From NCBI GenBank assembly GCA_038373885.1, contig JAWZYV010010301.1:227604-291603 (forward strand): a stretch of DNA of 64,000 nt, read 5' to 3'. The stretch comes from Cheiracanthium punctorium (lineage: Eukaryota > Arthropoda > Arachnida > Araneae > Cheiracanthiidae). The position numbers were made by a program, and so were the translations under genes. Below, piece by piece: positions 10,702 through 22,472 of this stretch; position 1 is the first letter of the stretch; each line of letters starts with the position of its first letter. Under the pieces are notes generated by a model. That model saw only the letters and a program-made list of their open reading frames with translations. It searched no databases and was not told where the DNA came from.

Positions 10702-13385
10702 GAATACTGGGTGACTGTTGATAAAAGTACATAGTGCAGTTTTTGAAGAACCAGTGAAAAAGCAGTGGAAAGAGAAAAACCGCACAACATTAAATGGGTT
10801 TATTTTTTCAAATGAATGTGAGTGTGCGTGTGTGTGTGGGGGGGGGGGAATAAAAAATGTAAAGGAGTGGGCATCCGAAAGGGCGCAAACAGAGGTATAT
10901 TCATGTATTTTGTATTTATCTCTATTGAAAGTTGACATTCCGATAATTTTTCAAGGTCAGTGGCCTGATTTTTAAGTGCACAGTAGCCCCATTGCCTGTA
11001 TAGCTTTTGGTGAAGTGATTTTTTTTTTGTATCACTAGGGGCCAAGGCCCCCAGACTCGCTACGCTCGCTTTTCGTATGAGACATTCGGCCCCTAATCAG
11101 GCTTATTCGTAAATAAGGCATAATTTCAACAGACAAAACCCGAAGATTGGATCAGATAGAATGTTACTGAGCTACGCATTGCTTGGTTCTTGCATGTTCA
11201 TTGGTACATAAAAATTGAAACTTCACACTACAGTAGAACCCCTCCCCCTCATAACACGGAAGATATTTTGTTATGGGAATCCGTGTTGTACGGGTCCTGA
11301 GTTTTACTACACCTGGCGTGCGGACTCCGCTTATAATCGCTGGAAAAATTATTTGCACTCTTCAGAAACACAATGATTTTCAATGTTGCCATTCAAAAGT
11401 TATATTAATTAGGAGCTAAAGCATAATAAAATCAGAACATCTGTTTCAGTTGTATTTTTAATAATGTAAAACCTATTGGACACCCTTCGAATTTGCCACC
11501 CATTGTGATTTTTCATTATTTGGCGACTTGCGTACATGTAAAGTTAATAAAAGCTACGGAACAGATAGGATAGCTTGCCACCAATGGCGACTTTTCATTA
11601 TTTGGCGATTTACACATGCTCACAACCTATAATTACTGTTCATGTAAGGTTACCGGAAAACCATTATCCATATTTTCATTTACATAATCGTTTGCAGATT
11701 GGCGTACTTAGCACCACGAATTATACCATCTCGTCGCGCTAGCAAATACTGCTATAATGGCATAGTTAACGCCGCCAAATATTTCTACTGGTAGCAAATA
11801 ATCCAGCTGGACGAGAACCGGCTTTAAAATAATCTGCGTTTTAATTATTTTTTTTTTTCAAGATATTAGTTATTCTGTTTTGGAAAAAGGAATAATCGCT
11901 AATTCTAAACTCCTGTTGTCTAAGCGAACTTACTATTTGAAAATTGTCAACTTTGTGTTTTGAGTTACTTATTTCATATAGTTTTTATTTTGGCGTAAAA
12001 TGGGCGTAATTCTAACTCATGTTTGTAAATTTCACGCGATTCTAGATACTTGGAAACGCTTTGTTGCAAAGGAATGAATGATTTTATGCCAAATCTGGCA
12101 ACCATTCGGTTTATTTTTTCAGTTTTTTATTAATATCTTCTAAAATAATTCGATTTTCTAAATTTAAATCAGCTTAGCAGGTTCCTCGGAATTTTTCGAA
12201 TCTGTGGGCACCTTAGTCGAAACTCAAATCCCCACGGTTTAGGAGGAGATACGCTGACAAGCTTTTGACAGCGGCGGCGACAGCGGCCTTTACTTTTTTT
12301 TAGAATAGAGAGATTTTTACACGAAAATGTGTCACACTCTGAAGTCTTGCAAGCCGAAGGAAGGGAAAACATGATAATATAAACGAAAAGAGAAATAGTT
12401 TTAAAAAAATTGCTTGCATTTCTTTCCGTCCGATATTAATATATAAGAATAAAAAATGTCATTTAAATCTCTTTAAAATAGGCCAACGATAGGGATTTAA
12501 CCGCCCCTAGAAAGTTGTCACCAGGGTGGGCGCCCCCCCCCCCTACGCGCGCCGCAACGTGTTTTTGGGTGAAACGTGTGTTTGGGGAAAGTTTGAGGAT
12601 AATATCGGTACAAGGATATTTCAACCAAGGATATTCAACCATATTTCAACCTACTCAGACTAAGCATCAATGCGAATGCAAGTTGCTCTACTTCTAATCT
12701 CCCTCTGATATACCCGGAATCCGATTATCACAAGGGCAAGGGGGGGGCGGTAGTCCGGTGCCCCTGAAGAAAAAGGGGGCCCATATATATCCCGATTATC
12801 TAAATTATAAATTCATATGTACTGAAATAGTAATTGTGGGGAAAAAAGTGAATTTCCTCTATAATATAGGTATTACCTAATTGTCTATCACTAGATCAAG
12901 TTAGAGATATTTTTTTGGGGTGATACATACGATTTGATTAAAGTACAAAAACTACAGTTAACTTAAATACTAAACTACAGTTAATGCAATTTTCGAGTAC
13001 AGCAGCGGTCAAAACTGGGTTAAAATGCTTAAAAAAGGTAGGCTCAGTAAAGGGGCTTAATGCGTAAAAAAGGAGACAGTAAGGGGGGCCCCAAACTTAA
13101 TGCCCCGGGCCCCGTCTAAAAGTGGTCAGATTTGAACATACCGTACCGCCTTTCCTATTTACTTATTATTTTTCTTTCAACTCTTCTCTGTTTTCTTTTT
13201 TTTCCCGCCTCTTTCTTTATCCTCTCCTTTGTGTGTTTTGTATATCTCTCGTCTCTTCTAATTTTAAATGTTACGTGTTTGTGCGTATTGTAGAGTGCTG
13301 ATAGTATACCAGGACCGAAAACAAAGGAGACGCAAGTTAAACGGTAGAGGCTTCAGGCAAATTGTCGCTTTTCAGATCGTATTTA
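10702..13385. other. Non-coding stretch in the MATH-BTB intron
   Basis: A GT-rich and G-rich microsatellite lies at about 10822-10848. At 11493-11530 and 11574-11611 there is an 81-base-spaced direct repeat (GCCACC...TTTTCATTATTTGGCGA). CTACAGTAGAACCCC at about 11230 looks like a solo pogo-type end. At about 12735-13120 there are GGGGCCC-rich blocks related to the MITE at 4789-4964. I see no coding exon. Confidence 0.45.
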
Positions 13386-13596
13386 TGCGAGACGGAAGAA
13401 AATGCGAGAATTCTCGCGAGAATTCTCGCGCGAGACAAGACTCTGTCTCGTCTCGCGTCTCGTCCCGCAAAATATTTTTTTCTCGTCTCGCGTCTCGTCT
13501 CGCAAAAAATGCCTGTCTCGTCTCGCGTCTCGTCTCGCGGGTCAATGCGAGAACGCGAGACAATGCGAGAATTCTCGCGTCTCGCGTCCATCCCTA
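13386..13596 (+). repeat. GAGAC/GTCTC array, copy 3 (not in the inverted arms)
   Basis: Another array of GTCTCGTCTCGCG units, here with GAGAATTCTCGCG palindromes at its start. It ends at the same TCGCGTCCATCCCTA border as the other two copies. The shared border in an unrelated locus indicates that the array belongs to a mobile unit with a TAGGGATGG terminus, which would fit a hAT-style end, although I cannot see its other end. Confidence 0.85.
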
Positions 13597-13599
13597 AAT

Positions 13600-14330
13600 A
13601 TTACAAATATGCTACTGCTCTTATATCCGTAAAGGACGCGGTAATAACGAAAATATCGGTACTAAACAGCAGGCGCGTAGCCAGGAAAATTTTTCGGGGG
13701 GGGGGATATGCGCCTGGAAAATTTTTCGGGGGGGGATATGAACTTATATGTGTATAAATAGATGGAATTTCATCACTAATTCAAACATTTCGGGGGGGGG
13801 ATATATCCCGATATCCCCCCCCCTGACTACGCTCCTGCTAAACAGTACTAACAAAGTACTAACGAACGGCATATGCGAAAATTCCCATTCTGCAATTTAA
13901 ACGGGCTACGTACCTGGAATGAAAGGAAAATTGTACTGTCTGTAAATCCGTAACGGATGCGATAGTAATGAATATGTCTCGGAACTAATCTGCACTAACG
14001 AATGGCATATGCAGAATTCGTAATCTGCATTGTGTACGGGCTAGGTGATTAGTGTGACCGGTAAACTGAACTGTCCGTAAATCCGTAACGGATGCGGTAC
14101 TAACGAAAATCTTTCGGTACTAACCGGTATTAACGAATGGCATATGCGGAATTTCCTAATTCCATGGTGTGCGGGCTGACCATTTCACCAACCCGCAAAT
14201 TTGAACTATCCGTCACGGATGGTGTACAAACGAAAATCCCGATACTAACTCTGACGAATAAAGTAACAAAGTACTCTGACGAATGGCGTAAGCGAAATTT
14301 CCCATCTCCATGGTGTGCTGGCTGGTGAAA
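13600..14330. repeat. Degenerate ~135-bp tandem array, split by a MITE
   Basis: Four diverged units are marked by TCCGTAAaGGACGCGGTA at 13626, ATCCGTAACGGATGCG at 13946 and 14081, and ATCCGTCACGGATGG at 14208, each followed by TAACGAA and later by GAATGGCATATGCG. Spacings are 135 and 127 bases, and about 145 between the first two once the inserted MITE and its target duplication are subtracted. Confidence 0.8.
13670..13837. mobile_element. hAT MITE, 168 bp, TSD CTAAACAG
   Basis: Inverted ends CAGGCGCGTAGCCAG / CTGACTACGCTCCTG, with repeated AAATTTTTCGGGGGGG blocks inside. CTAAACAG flanks it at 13662-13669 and 13838-13845. It interrupts unit 1 of the 135-bp tandem array, so it is younger than the array. 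Confidence 0.92.
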
Positions 14331-14340
14331 TGCACCTAAA

Positions 14341-14932
14341 AAGGATGTCTCGTGGCAGAGAAACTTGAATATACAGGGCGATTATAATTACAGTTTCAAA
14401 ACGCTATAAAAAAGAACCACTGATCAGAATGACGTCAAATTTGAACGGAATATTATTGAAGACTGGAGAAAACGTATAGCATAAGAAAAAAAAATTGGTT
14501 CCAAAATTTAGCAACAGATGGCGCTGTAAGCGTCAATATATAAATTAAAATACCTGTCTTGCGCACGACTCGTTTCACTTGCGACACTGCTTTGTTCACT
14601 TGTGATACTTGTACTCACTCGAGTCACTGCTATCAGTTATGGAACATGCTGTTTCTCGATTTCAACTTGTTGCAGAAAATAGTGGACAGCATACAGAACA
14701 TGTTTTGCACCAGTTTCACGAAATTTAAAAACCAATTTGATGGATGCTTTTTATTCGGTTTTTGACCTCAGGACAATTAAAAACTGATTTTTCCCATTCG
14801 TTGTGAGATAACCTTGCCGTGGTGGATGGGCTTACGTAACTAAAAGTCAAGCACACTGAACAGTTTTAGTCAGTTCAACGTGTATCTTACACCTTAGCCG
14901 TCATTTTACGATTCATTTGTCATTTGTGTGTG
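14341..14932. other. Unassigned repeat-like stretch
   Basis: The segment from ACAGGGCGATTATAATT to CAACAGATGGCGCTGTAA (14377-14528) has the look of a retroelement or transposon edge, but I cannot name the family. Nothing here looks like an exon. Confidence 0.35.
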
Positions 14933-14934
14933 TA

Positions 14935-15749
14935 CAGTGGAACCCCGATCTATCGTTCCCGAATTCATCGTTTTCCCGTATTGATCGTTTTATTTCTATG
15001 GTCCCTGCACAAACTGTATTCAAATAACGTTAACAAAACCCGCATGTATCGTTTGTCAAAAATTCGCTTTCCCGCGGTCATCGTTGTAAAATGTTTCTTC
15101 TGACCGAAATGAAATTGAAGATCAAGCGGATCAAAATGGCTTACAAATTTAATTACTTCCTGGTATGATATCTTGAGTTGATGATGGTATAGGTGAAGAG
15201 TTCTTACATCCAGAAGGGATGTATATGGTGATAAATGCAGTGATTATATTTCCATTGATTTAGAAGTAGCAACGTGCGGTATCCTAAGAATGGAAGAAAT
15301 GGATGCAAAAAATGAAAATAATGGAAGAAGCTGAGAATAATATTCATGCCGATGAGACTGAGCCAACACTAGTGCCTAGTTTATCCTACGCAATAACGGT
15401 ATTTGAAATTGTATGACTTTTATATACAAAGATGAATACACATAAAAAGACAAAAAAAATACTGTAAATCTTAAGAAAAGAATTTTGTTTAATTAAAAGA
15501 TTAATGAAAAACCCAGTGAAAAATTACTGATTTTTTAAAAATAAGTATCACTTAATTTCTAAACAACTTCAATTTGTTTCATTTACAGTTTGGTAACAAA
15601 TTTAGTATTTTTGGTATACTGCATACATTGTGTGTATCCATAAATACTGTCTTCTTTATATTTTGACTTTAACCCGCATTCATCGTTTTCCCGCATGCAT
15701 CGTTTTTTACTACGCATCCCTTGAAAAACGATAGATCGAGGTTCTACAG
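14935..15749 (+). mobile_element. pogo/Tigger-like DNA transposon fossil, 815 bp, TA target
   Basis: The terminal repeats CAGTGGAACCCCGATCTATCG and (inverted) CTGTAGAACCTCGATCTATCG are flanked by TA. Subterminal CGTTTTCCCGCATxxATCG phrases occur at both ends. Inside, 15344-15415 translates as an acidic tail ending PTLVPSLSYAITVFEIV and a stop, resembling the C-terminal tail of Tigger-type transposases. The catalytic DDE part is absent, so this is an internally deleted copy. Confidence 0.8.
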
Positions 15750-16161
15750 TATTTTGCTATTTATTTCCTACAAATGCGGCGACCTCTAAAAAACTCATGA
15801 AGACGCACTTGGAGTTTGCGATCCCCGGTTGGAAACCATTGCTGTAGAAGGATTCACGTGGCATTTTTGGAAAGGAATAAAATTTTCTTTATTGATTATC
15901 TATCATACTACATCAAATATATTAATAAGTCTTAGGTTTTTTGGAAACTTGTCATGTCTGTATTTACTATTCACCTAATGTTATACAAGGTATTTTCCAT
16001 TGGACCGCATATTTTCCATTTATACCAGACTGAAATTTTTTTATGCCATTTCTATGGACATGATTCTTAGAACATAGTTCCCTTGAAATATGTGAAATTT
16101 ATGAGCAATGCATGTCTTCTAATTTGCTGTAATGCAGATTTCTTTTTTTTTTTAATTCTAG

Positions 16162-16733
16162 GAACTATGAAATTGTTGAAGGATTTGAAAGATCTCTCTG
16201 TCAGCGGTGAAGAAAGTGACATGACTGTCAGAGTGGAAAACGAGGAATTTCGACTCCACAGAGGGATCATGGCAGCCCGCTCTCCAGTGTTCCACGCCAT
16301 GCTTAAGCTCAATATGAAAGAAAAGGCCACGGGAATCGTGTCAATAGAAGACTGTGAAGCAGAAATATTTCGCGCTTTTGTCCATTACCTGTATACCGGA
16401 AGTGAAGACGAGATTCGTGCAGAGAATGCGGTCAGGATTTATAAGGTAGCGGACAAGTATCAAGTGGAGGAACTGAAAGCAAGCTGCTTGGGCATCATGA
16501 AGCGCACCTTGTCTACGGATACATTTTGTGAAACGCTTGCGTTGGCGATACAGCATGAGGAGCAAGAACTCATTGAGCAAGCGACAGACTTCCTGTCAGA
16601 AAATGCGAGTGATATAATAGGCAGAGAAGACTGGCAAAACCTCATGAGAAATTACACGCAACGAGTAAGTGAAGTTCTTGAGCAAGCTCTAGTTAGAAAC
16701 TGCAAGAAATTAGCAGATGCGGTGAAAAAATGA
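16162..16733 (+). CDS. MATH-BTB protein, exon 2 (BTB/POZ and C-terminal helices)
   Basis: This exon supplies the BTB/POZ domain that in this family dimerises and binds Cullin-3, followed by a BACK-like helical tail. After the linker LLKDLKDLSVSGEE come the BTB landmarks SDMTVRVENEEFRLHRGIMA, ARSPVFHAMLKLNMKEK, the VSIEDCEAEIFRAFVHYLYT strand-helix and ADKYQVEELKASCLG. The tail runs to KLADAVKK with a TGA stop at 16731-16733. Joined to the MATH exon it predicts 340 residues, usual for spider and insect speckle-type POZ-like proteins. The acceptor is a long T tract ending TTCTAG. No frameshift or stop interrupts either exon, so the gene is likely functional, in the nucleus or cytoplasm. The substrate cannot be predicted from sequence. 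Confidence 0.88.
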
Positions 16734-16948
16734 TCTGAGAACTGAAAAATATTTTTTATGCGTACTATACAGTAGTAACAAGTGAGAAGGCAAAATAATT
16801 TCATGTTCATTATACAAAATCTTCTCACCATTGTTTTGTTAAAAAAAACCATAGCTTATCCAATCAAACTTTGATCCCTTTTTAATGTTAATGGATATTT
16901 TGGTCCTATATTTTTTCAGAGTGTGACTTTTTGTACAAAAAAGTATAA

Positions 16949-16954
16949 AATAAA
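16949..16954 (+). terminator. Poly(A) signal AATAAA after the BTB exon
   Basis: A canonical AATAAA lies 216 bases after the stop codon, giving a short 3' UTR. A second, GAAATAAAAATG, lies near 17004. Confidence 0.6.
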
Positions 16955-17107
16955 TCTTTCATTCTAGCATTTTGTGTATGAAATAATTTTGAATTTGTTT
17001 TGAAATAAAAATGCATGGATTCAGAGAAATAAGTCTCTTAAGAAAAAATTCCTCTAGTTCATTTACAAAAATGTAACATTTTTAAAAATTTGTATGTGAC
17101 CTGCATA

Positions 17108-17141
<34 letters not shown>

Positions 17142-18265
17142 ATTCAGTAAAATGGCAGGCAACGGACAAAATTTAAGCCTCTCATCATAAAACTTCTCAA
17201 AGATATATCCAATCAATGATGATCCGGGTCTATGCATTCGAATGTAAATGTTTATTGCATAAGAGCGCAAAACGTTTATCTTTCATAATATTACCACCAC
17301 TCCTGAAACGTGATCATCATCCGACCTGAATTTTTTCCTTAGAGAGTCATTGAAAAGGGCTTCAAATCAGTATACATTTATTTTCATACCGACTGTCGTC
17401 TTTCTAGCACATTTTGGGATGTAATTTTCGAATTTTGTACGTTCCCTGATTAGTGTATGTGGCTTGTTTTATTCTGAGAAGTATATAAAGTAAGCCCCAC
17501 ATGAATGGGAATTCATTTAAAACAAGCTCTGTGTAGTTATCTCATTATTATTTGTAGAGTAAATGTGTTTAAAACCTTAGTTTTGTTACCTGTAAACATG
17601 TGCAAATAAACAGGAAACTGAAAACACCTAACACTAGGAAGTTATTGCAAAGGAAATATTACGCAATTATTTTGTCATGTAATAGATAATTTACAAACAA
17701 GTTTACAAGCCTAAACTAAATGACTTTTACATTTGTATATAAGTGCGTGTGATACCTAACTGTGTACACACCAGTAGAATTTGCGGGAAATGTAAAATCA
17801 CATTAGAATCACTAACAATAGTTAAGGATTGTACAATTTCATAACCCTTTAAGCCCTGACCTATCTCGTGAAGGTGATTCACATCCTCTGAAAAAGTACT
17901 TGAGTGTAAATAGATTTTATACATATACAGCTGTTCTTTATAAAAGTGAATCTTGTATAAAATAATAATTTCCTGTATTTCTTTTGATTAGTGTGTTATT
18001 CGAAAAACATTAGTTATTTATAAAACTATAAAAGGAAATTATCTTACACTAAAAGTACTTTTTGTGTGAGTGAAGCAAAAAAAAGTTCAGGTCTTAAAGA
18101 GATATCGAAAAATTAAATGAAGAAGTCAACCACAAAAATTGAACACATTCAGGGCTTTTTGTCACGTCTGTAATTTTATTGACACATGCAATTAAATTAG
18201 TAAAAACACTAAAATGAATATATTATCTATAATATGCTTTTGTGTAACAAACACTTAAAGGACTT
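16955..18265. other. Non-coding stretch after the MATH-BTB gene
   Basis: AT-rich sequence with a 31-base A run at about 17110-17140. I see no exon or element with definable ends. Confidence 0.5.
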
Positions 18266-18269
18266 TTAA

Positions 18270-18703
18270 CCCTTTCCCAATGCTGAAAAAAGGGCAGCCG
18301 TTGCCATCGCTCGAGGTTAACTACTAGCAAGATGGCGGACGATCGAAACGTTCATCGCGTGCCACAGATCTAGAGACCCCCTTTTTTTAACGCAGCTGAA
18401 TGTGTCCGCCATCTTGCTGGTAGTTAAGTCGAGCTATGGCAACGGCTGCCCTTTTTTTCAGCATTGGGCAATCTATCCAGCTGTTCTCGCATTCTTCCAT
18501 TTTTCAGAAGATGTCAGTACTGTTAAAAATAATCGTGACAGTTTTTTTTACGGGAAGTGACGTGCTTAAAAACTAAAGGATTCTCGTGGAGCTATGTCAC
18601 CCGCAACTATTTTTATAGAAATTAAATGTATTCTTCGTGAGTGGCTACAGTCAAAACGTCAGAGTTTGGTGTTCCCAGAGCGAGAACACTGCGCGTTAAA
18701 GGG
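18270..18703. mobile_element. TTAA-flanked (piggyBac-type) MITE, copy 2
   Basis: Flanked by TTAA at 18266-18269 and 18704-18707. The ends read CCCTTTCCCAATGCTG and GCGCGTTAAAGGG. It shares the GATGGCGG...GATCGAAACG palindrome and the outer GAACACTGCGCGTTAAAGGG region with copy 1, but is inverted relative to it. The inner palindrome is shorter than in copy 1. Confidence 0.85.
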
Positions 18704-18707
18704 TTAA

Positions 18708-19566
18708 GGGGGGGGGGAAGGAAGTAAACACTTAAACATGCATGGCCATCCCAGGGGCTCTGCCTCCTCCCTAGTCGAACCGTTTGTCTATGGGCCTGCA
18801 GCCTACTGCACATTTTTTCTGCGCAGATTCTCTTATTGTATTCAACCACGAGAAAGGGTATTAGAATTATCTGGTTTAATTATCTAATCACCTCAGAACA
18901 TAAAAATACTGCTGGGAAAATCAAAATCAAAGGTCTGTTTAAACAACTATATCCATTGCATTCATCCCAAAACTTGAATTTAATATACTATTTTTGAATC
19001 TTGAAAATCGGGTTTTTCCCACTGAAATACATTAAGAAAACCGAAAGCTCTTACGTAAGGGTGGGAAGACCTGTCGCAGAGTGGTAGTCTGGTCGAAATG
19101 CTCCATGGGAGAGTTTATGCAGAAATGATGCGCAGTCGGCTGTCATTCAGATGATGTCATTAAAACGTCACGTCAAAATGATCTATGAATGTATATATTT
19201 ATAGATATATTCATAGCAGTGACGCACCCAGAATTTAGTTTAAGGGGGGAGGGGGGTAGAGCTTAAATACTTTATATAAAACTAGAAAAACAATATTCTG
19301 AATTCGGTTATAGTGACTTCGATTATAGTTATAACTCTCTTATAGCAGTTCTGTATCGTTTGCCCAATGAACACAAACCCATTATGAACGCAACTCGTTA
19401 TAGAGTCACAAAGTATTTTATTAAGCTACGCTTTTATTTCAGTGACTGGATCATGACCAAAATGGGATTCATTAACGTGCCATCTGATCGAAAAGAATTT
19501 ACGACACCTGAATTGGAAAGCGCGATCTCTACAACTTCATTCAGATGCGTGTGAAAACGGCTGAAG
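18708..19566. other. Non-coding stretch with solo transposon ends
   Basis: CAGTGACGCACCCAG plus a G run at about 19215 looks like a single hAT MITE end without a partner. CGGTTATAGTGACTTCGATTATAG near 19305 resembles pogo-element subterminal sequence. A short open frame at 19360-19554 shows no domain. Confidence 0.4.
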
Positions 19567-19734
19567 CAGGAATGGCCAAACTTTAATGTTTGTGAAGTCG
19601 CGGGCCGTATAAATGGGACTTAAATGGAATGAGCTGTTTACATGGGTTTTCTATAGGAATTTGAAATGCTCGGATGGCCGGATCAAAAGCCTTGGCAGGC
19701 CGTATGCGGCCAGCTGGTGGGGGTTGCCTATATA
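19567..19734. mobile_element. hAT-type MITE, solo copy of the family in the inverted arms
   Basis: It starts CAGGAATGGCCAAAC and ends near GTGGGGGTTGCC. The body (CGGGCCGTATAAATGGGA..., TTTTCTATAGGAATTTGAAAT...) matches the MITE in the inverted arms. At TTTTCTATAGG it lacks the 600-bp hAT inserted in the arm copies, so it shows the pre-insertion state. Confidence 0.7.
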
Positions 19735-21030
19735 TGAGCTAAAGCGCTCGGAAATAAGAGACCAAAAAGATGAAGTTGGGAGAAACCACTAAAAATGACC
19801 TAAAAGTAAATAACATGCATTAAAGGTGCTTTAATTTGAAATCTTAAGTGACAGCTATTATCTTCAATGTTGCTTAAAATCGGAACAGCGAGTACTGTTT
19901 TTGTTACATATTTTAAACATTATATATTCTTCAAAATTGTATGACAACATTAAAATACGCATTTTTCGCCTTCCAATACTCTAGAAGCCGAAGTTATAAA
20001 TGTGAGACACTGCTAATTATAAAAACGTTCAGTAATATTGTGGGAAAAGAAAAACTTGGCTTCATGCAAGTGTAACGTCAAGTTTAAATTTTCATTTATC
20101 AACAAGTCTTTGATTTTTTAACTGAATGAGTCTGCTAAATTACTTTTTAACCTTTTTCTATTTATTATATCCAGATGTCTTAAATTTATCGAATTTGGAA
20201 GAATATCGGTGTTATGCTGCATGAGTAAATTAATAAACCTTTTCTAGTTGAAACATAAGCTCTATAGAAATTCTTTGACTTTAGGTGAAAACTTTTTTTT
20301 AGTATTACGAATTTTAGCTACACAATCAATGGATAGTACAATAGTTGTCAAAACCAATTTGTATCGTAACAGTTAAATTTATAAACTGATGTTATCAAAT
20401 TACATTTAAGATTTCTATTTTCCTAAGTTTTAATATTTTTGTACGAAACAAATGCAAACTAAATTTTTTAAATTTTAAATCGAATCACTTAAAACTTTGC
20501 TATCTTTAAAAACTAAAATTCCTGTTTTTTAAAAAAGAAAAGTGGTTAGTTGGGCACTGTAAAGGTTGGGATTGCATGCCGAATAGCTCGTCTATGTTAC
20601 TGCATGGCATGAAAAACCAATGGCGAGCTGTACTCGTCATTTTACCGGAAGGGGTTAAGGTCGCGGTCCAGGTCTTTAATTGCGAAAAATTCACTTTCGC
20701 TATTTAGCAAAACAAACAAATTATAAATTGCATATAAAGATATGTACTTACTTTCTTTTCAGCTCAAAACATTTAGCTGTTGGATGTTAATTTATTTCAA
20801 AATGTCAGCTCGTCTGTTACACACTAGCCTTTAGTTCTCGGTAGACTACCATCAAATTTTCCTTTCGTCACTGGAGAAATTTTATCAGAAGCTATTTTGT
20901 GTGGGTTATATGTAGAATACCCGAATTATCACAAAAGTTAAGTTTTGCATCATGCAAGTAAAATTGTTTTTGTTATATACTTCTATATTGTGTTGAGTTT
21001 TATGTCTTGAAATATTAGTTTTTTTGTTTG
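19735..21030. other. AT-rich stretch without recognisable features
   Basis: I see no exon, inverted repeat or tandem array here that I can support. Confidence 0.5.
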
Positions 21031-21035
21031 CAGAA

Positions 21036-21116
21036 ATGGCACTGCCACCAATAAATTTCGCCAACGATGAATATTTAAGATGCAATTATATTTTAACTAG
21101 ATTGGTACGGAAGTAG
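21036..21116 (+). other. Short open frame after an acceptor-like site; possible terminal exon
   Basis: A T-rich tract ending TTTGCAG (to 21033) is followed directly by ATGGCACTGCCACC and a 26-codon frame ending TAG. The codons read MALPPINFANDEYLRCNYIL and a basic end. What follows to about 23967 is T-rich with several AATAAA motifs (23958-23967), as in a long 3' UTR. No upstream exon is recognised and the peptide matches no family I know, so this is a hint only. Confidence 0.2.
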
Positions 21117-22472
21117 TAGAAAGTAGAATCGGCCATTACTTGAGGGGGTGATGAAGTTTATTGATCATCGTAAATGTGTTTCAATGCGTTTTAAAATTTA
21201 ATGGTATATATTTTTTTGTGTTCCTCGTATGTGAGGGGGAGGGGAATTCCTTCGTCAGTTAAAATTATGGTAAGTCTATGGTTTGAGAAATCAAAATCTG
21301 GGGAGTTTTTCAGAAAGACGGGTGGAAACAAACACCAATGCATTGAGGCTTTAAAGGGGAGGACTGCGCGAGTGGTACAATACTGTTAAATGTTTTGAAA
21401 GATACAATTATTGAATCTGTTGTAGCATTGTATTTAAGAGAAAACTTGCTTACAGGTCAGAGATTTATATCTAAAAATGAATTAATATTTCCAATCATTT
21501 TTTTTTTTTTTTTTTTTTTTTTAAGAATGAGAAAAAGTCCATAAGATCCGTTATCAAAGATGCTTGCGAGAAAGCTTTTGAAAACTTGGTTGGTAGGAGA
21601 AAGTTACTGATAGTGATGTTGCTATCTTGTTATTTTGAAGATGGCTTTTAGATTTATCATGCATAATGAAAGTTTAAGGATTTTAGAAATTAGAATATTT
21701 TGATCGACGATGTTTATTTACGCCTATGGGTGGGGGCCTTTTGATAAATAGAAGTGAAAAAATAAAAGTAGAAATGCTGTCTACTGGATGTCGATATTAA
21801 GCAAGAGTTAAAAATTGGGCAGATTGAAAGTATGCCAACTGAATCATAAGAAATGAAGTAACGTTATACAGTGCTTTTCTTGTTATTTACATTTAAATGT
21901 CATGACTGTTGCAATATATTCATTTAATGCATTTATTTAGGCATTGGATTTTCAGTCCAAAAGCTTTAGTAATTTAAACAGCACACACAGCTTTAAATGT
22001 TAATAATTAATGTAGCACACATAGCTTTATATAAAAGTTGTTAAAAGGTTGTGTTCATACAAAAAAAATTTAATAAACGGGGTATTTTACATTGTTACAA
22101 ATTTTATCTGCTTATAAAAATTTACATGTGTTCATAAGAAATTGATAAAGTCTGAAAGCGTTAATTTCTTTTTCGGTTAGTAGTACTTAAAAGTTAACGC
22201 ATTTTAGTTTTTGAATAATTTCTCATTTTTCATTAAATTTAATTTAATGAGTTTGGTGCAACGATTAAGAAAATTTATTTTATTTTAGAAATAGAGGAGA
22301 CGATTAAAAATCTTTTTTCGTTGCAAATTTGCAAATAAAGGGTTTAAAAAAATTTTTACTGATAATTGCTGTTTAAAAATCTAGATTTTTTTTTGTTGTT
22401 GTTTGTTAATTCCTGTCAAAGTATATATTTCCCTTTTAAACAAGGCTCCTATTGAAACCAGGACACTTTGTT

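Larger units (their letters stand above)
5671..16161 (+). other. Intron of the MATH-BTB gene, 10.5 kb
   Basis: It starts GTGAGT and ends in a T tract followed by AATTCTAG. It is filled with repeats: the right inverted arm, a GAGAC array, three hAT-type insertions, a tandem array and a pogo-like fossil. The phase is 1 on both sides (G from the first exon, GA from the second, giving a glycine codon). Confidence 0.75.

Noticed and set aside
13268..13757. Several overlapping long open frames on both strands across the GAGAC array
   Set aside because: The repeat GAGAC/GTCTC contains no stop codon in most frames, so open frames arise on both strands by composition; the proteins are low-complexity R/E/S/V strings.
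19360..19554. Possible transposase fragment near a pogo-like end
   Set aside because: The translation has no helix-turn-helix or DDE motif that I can identify.
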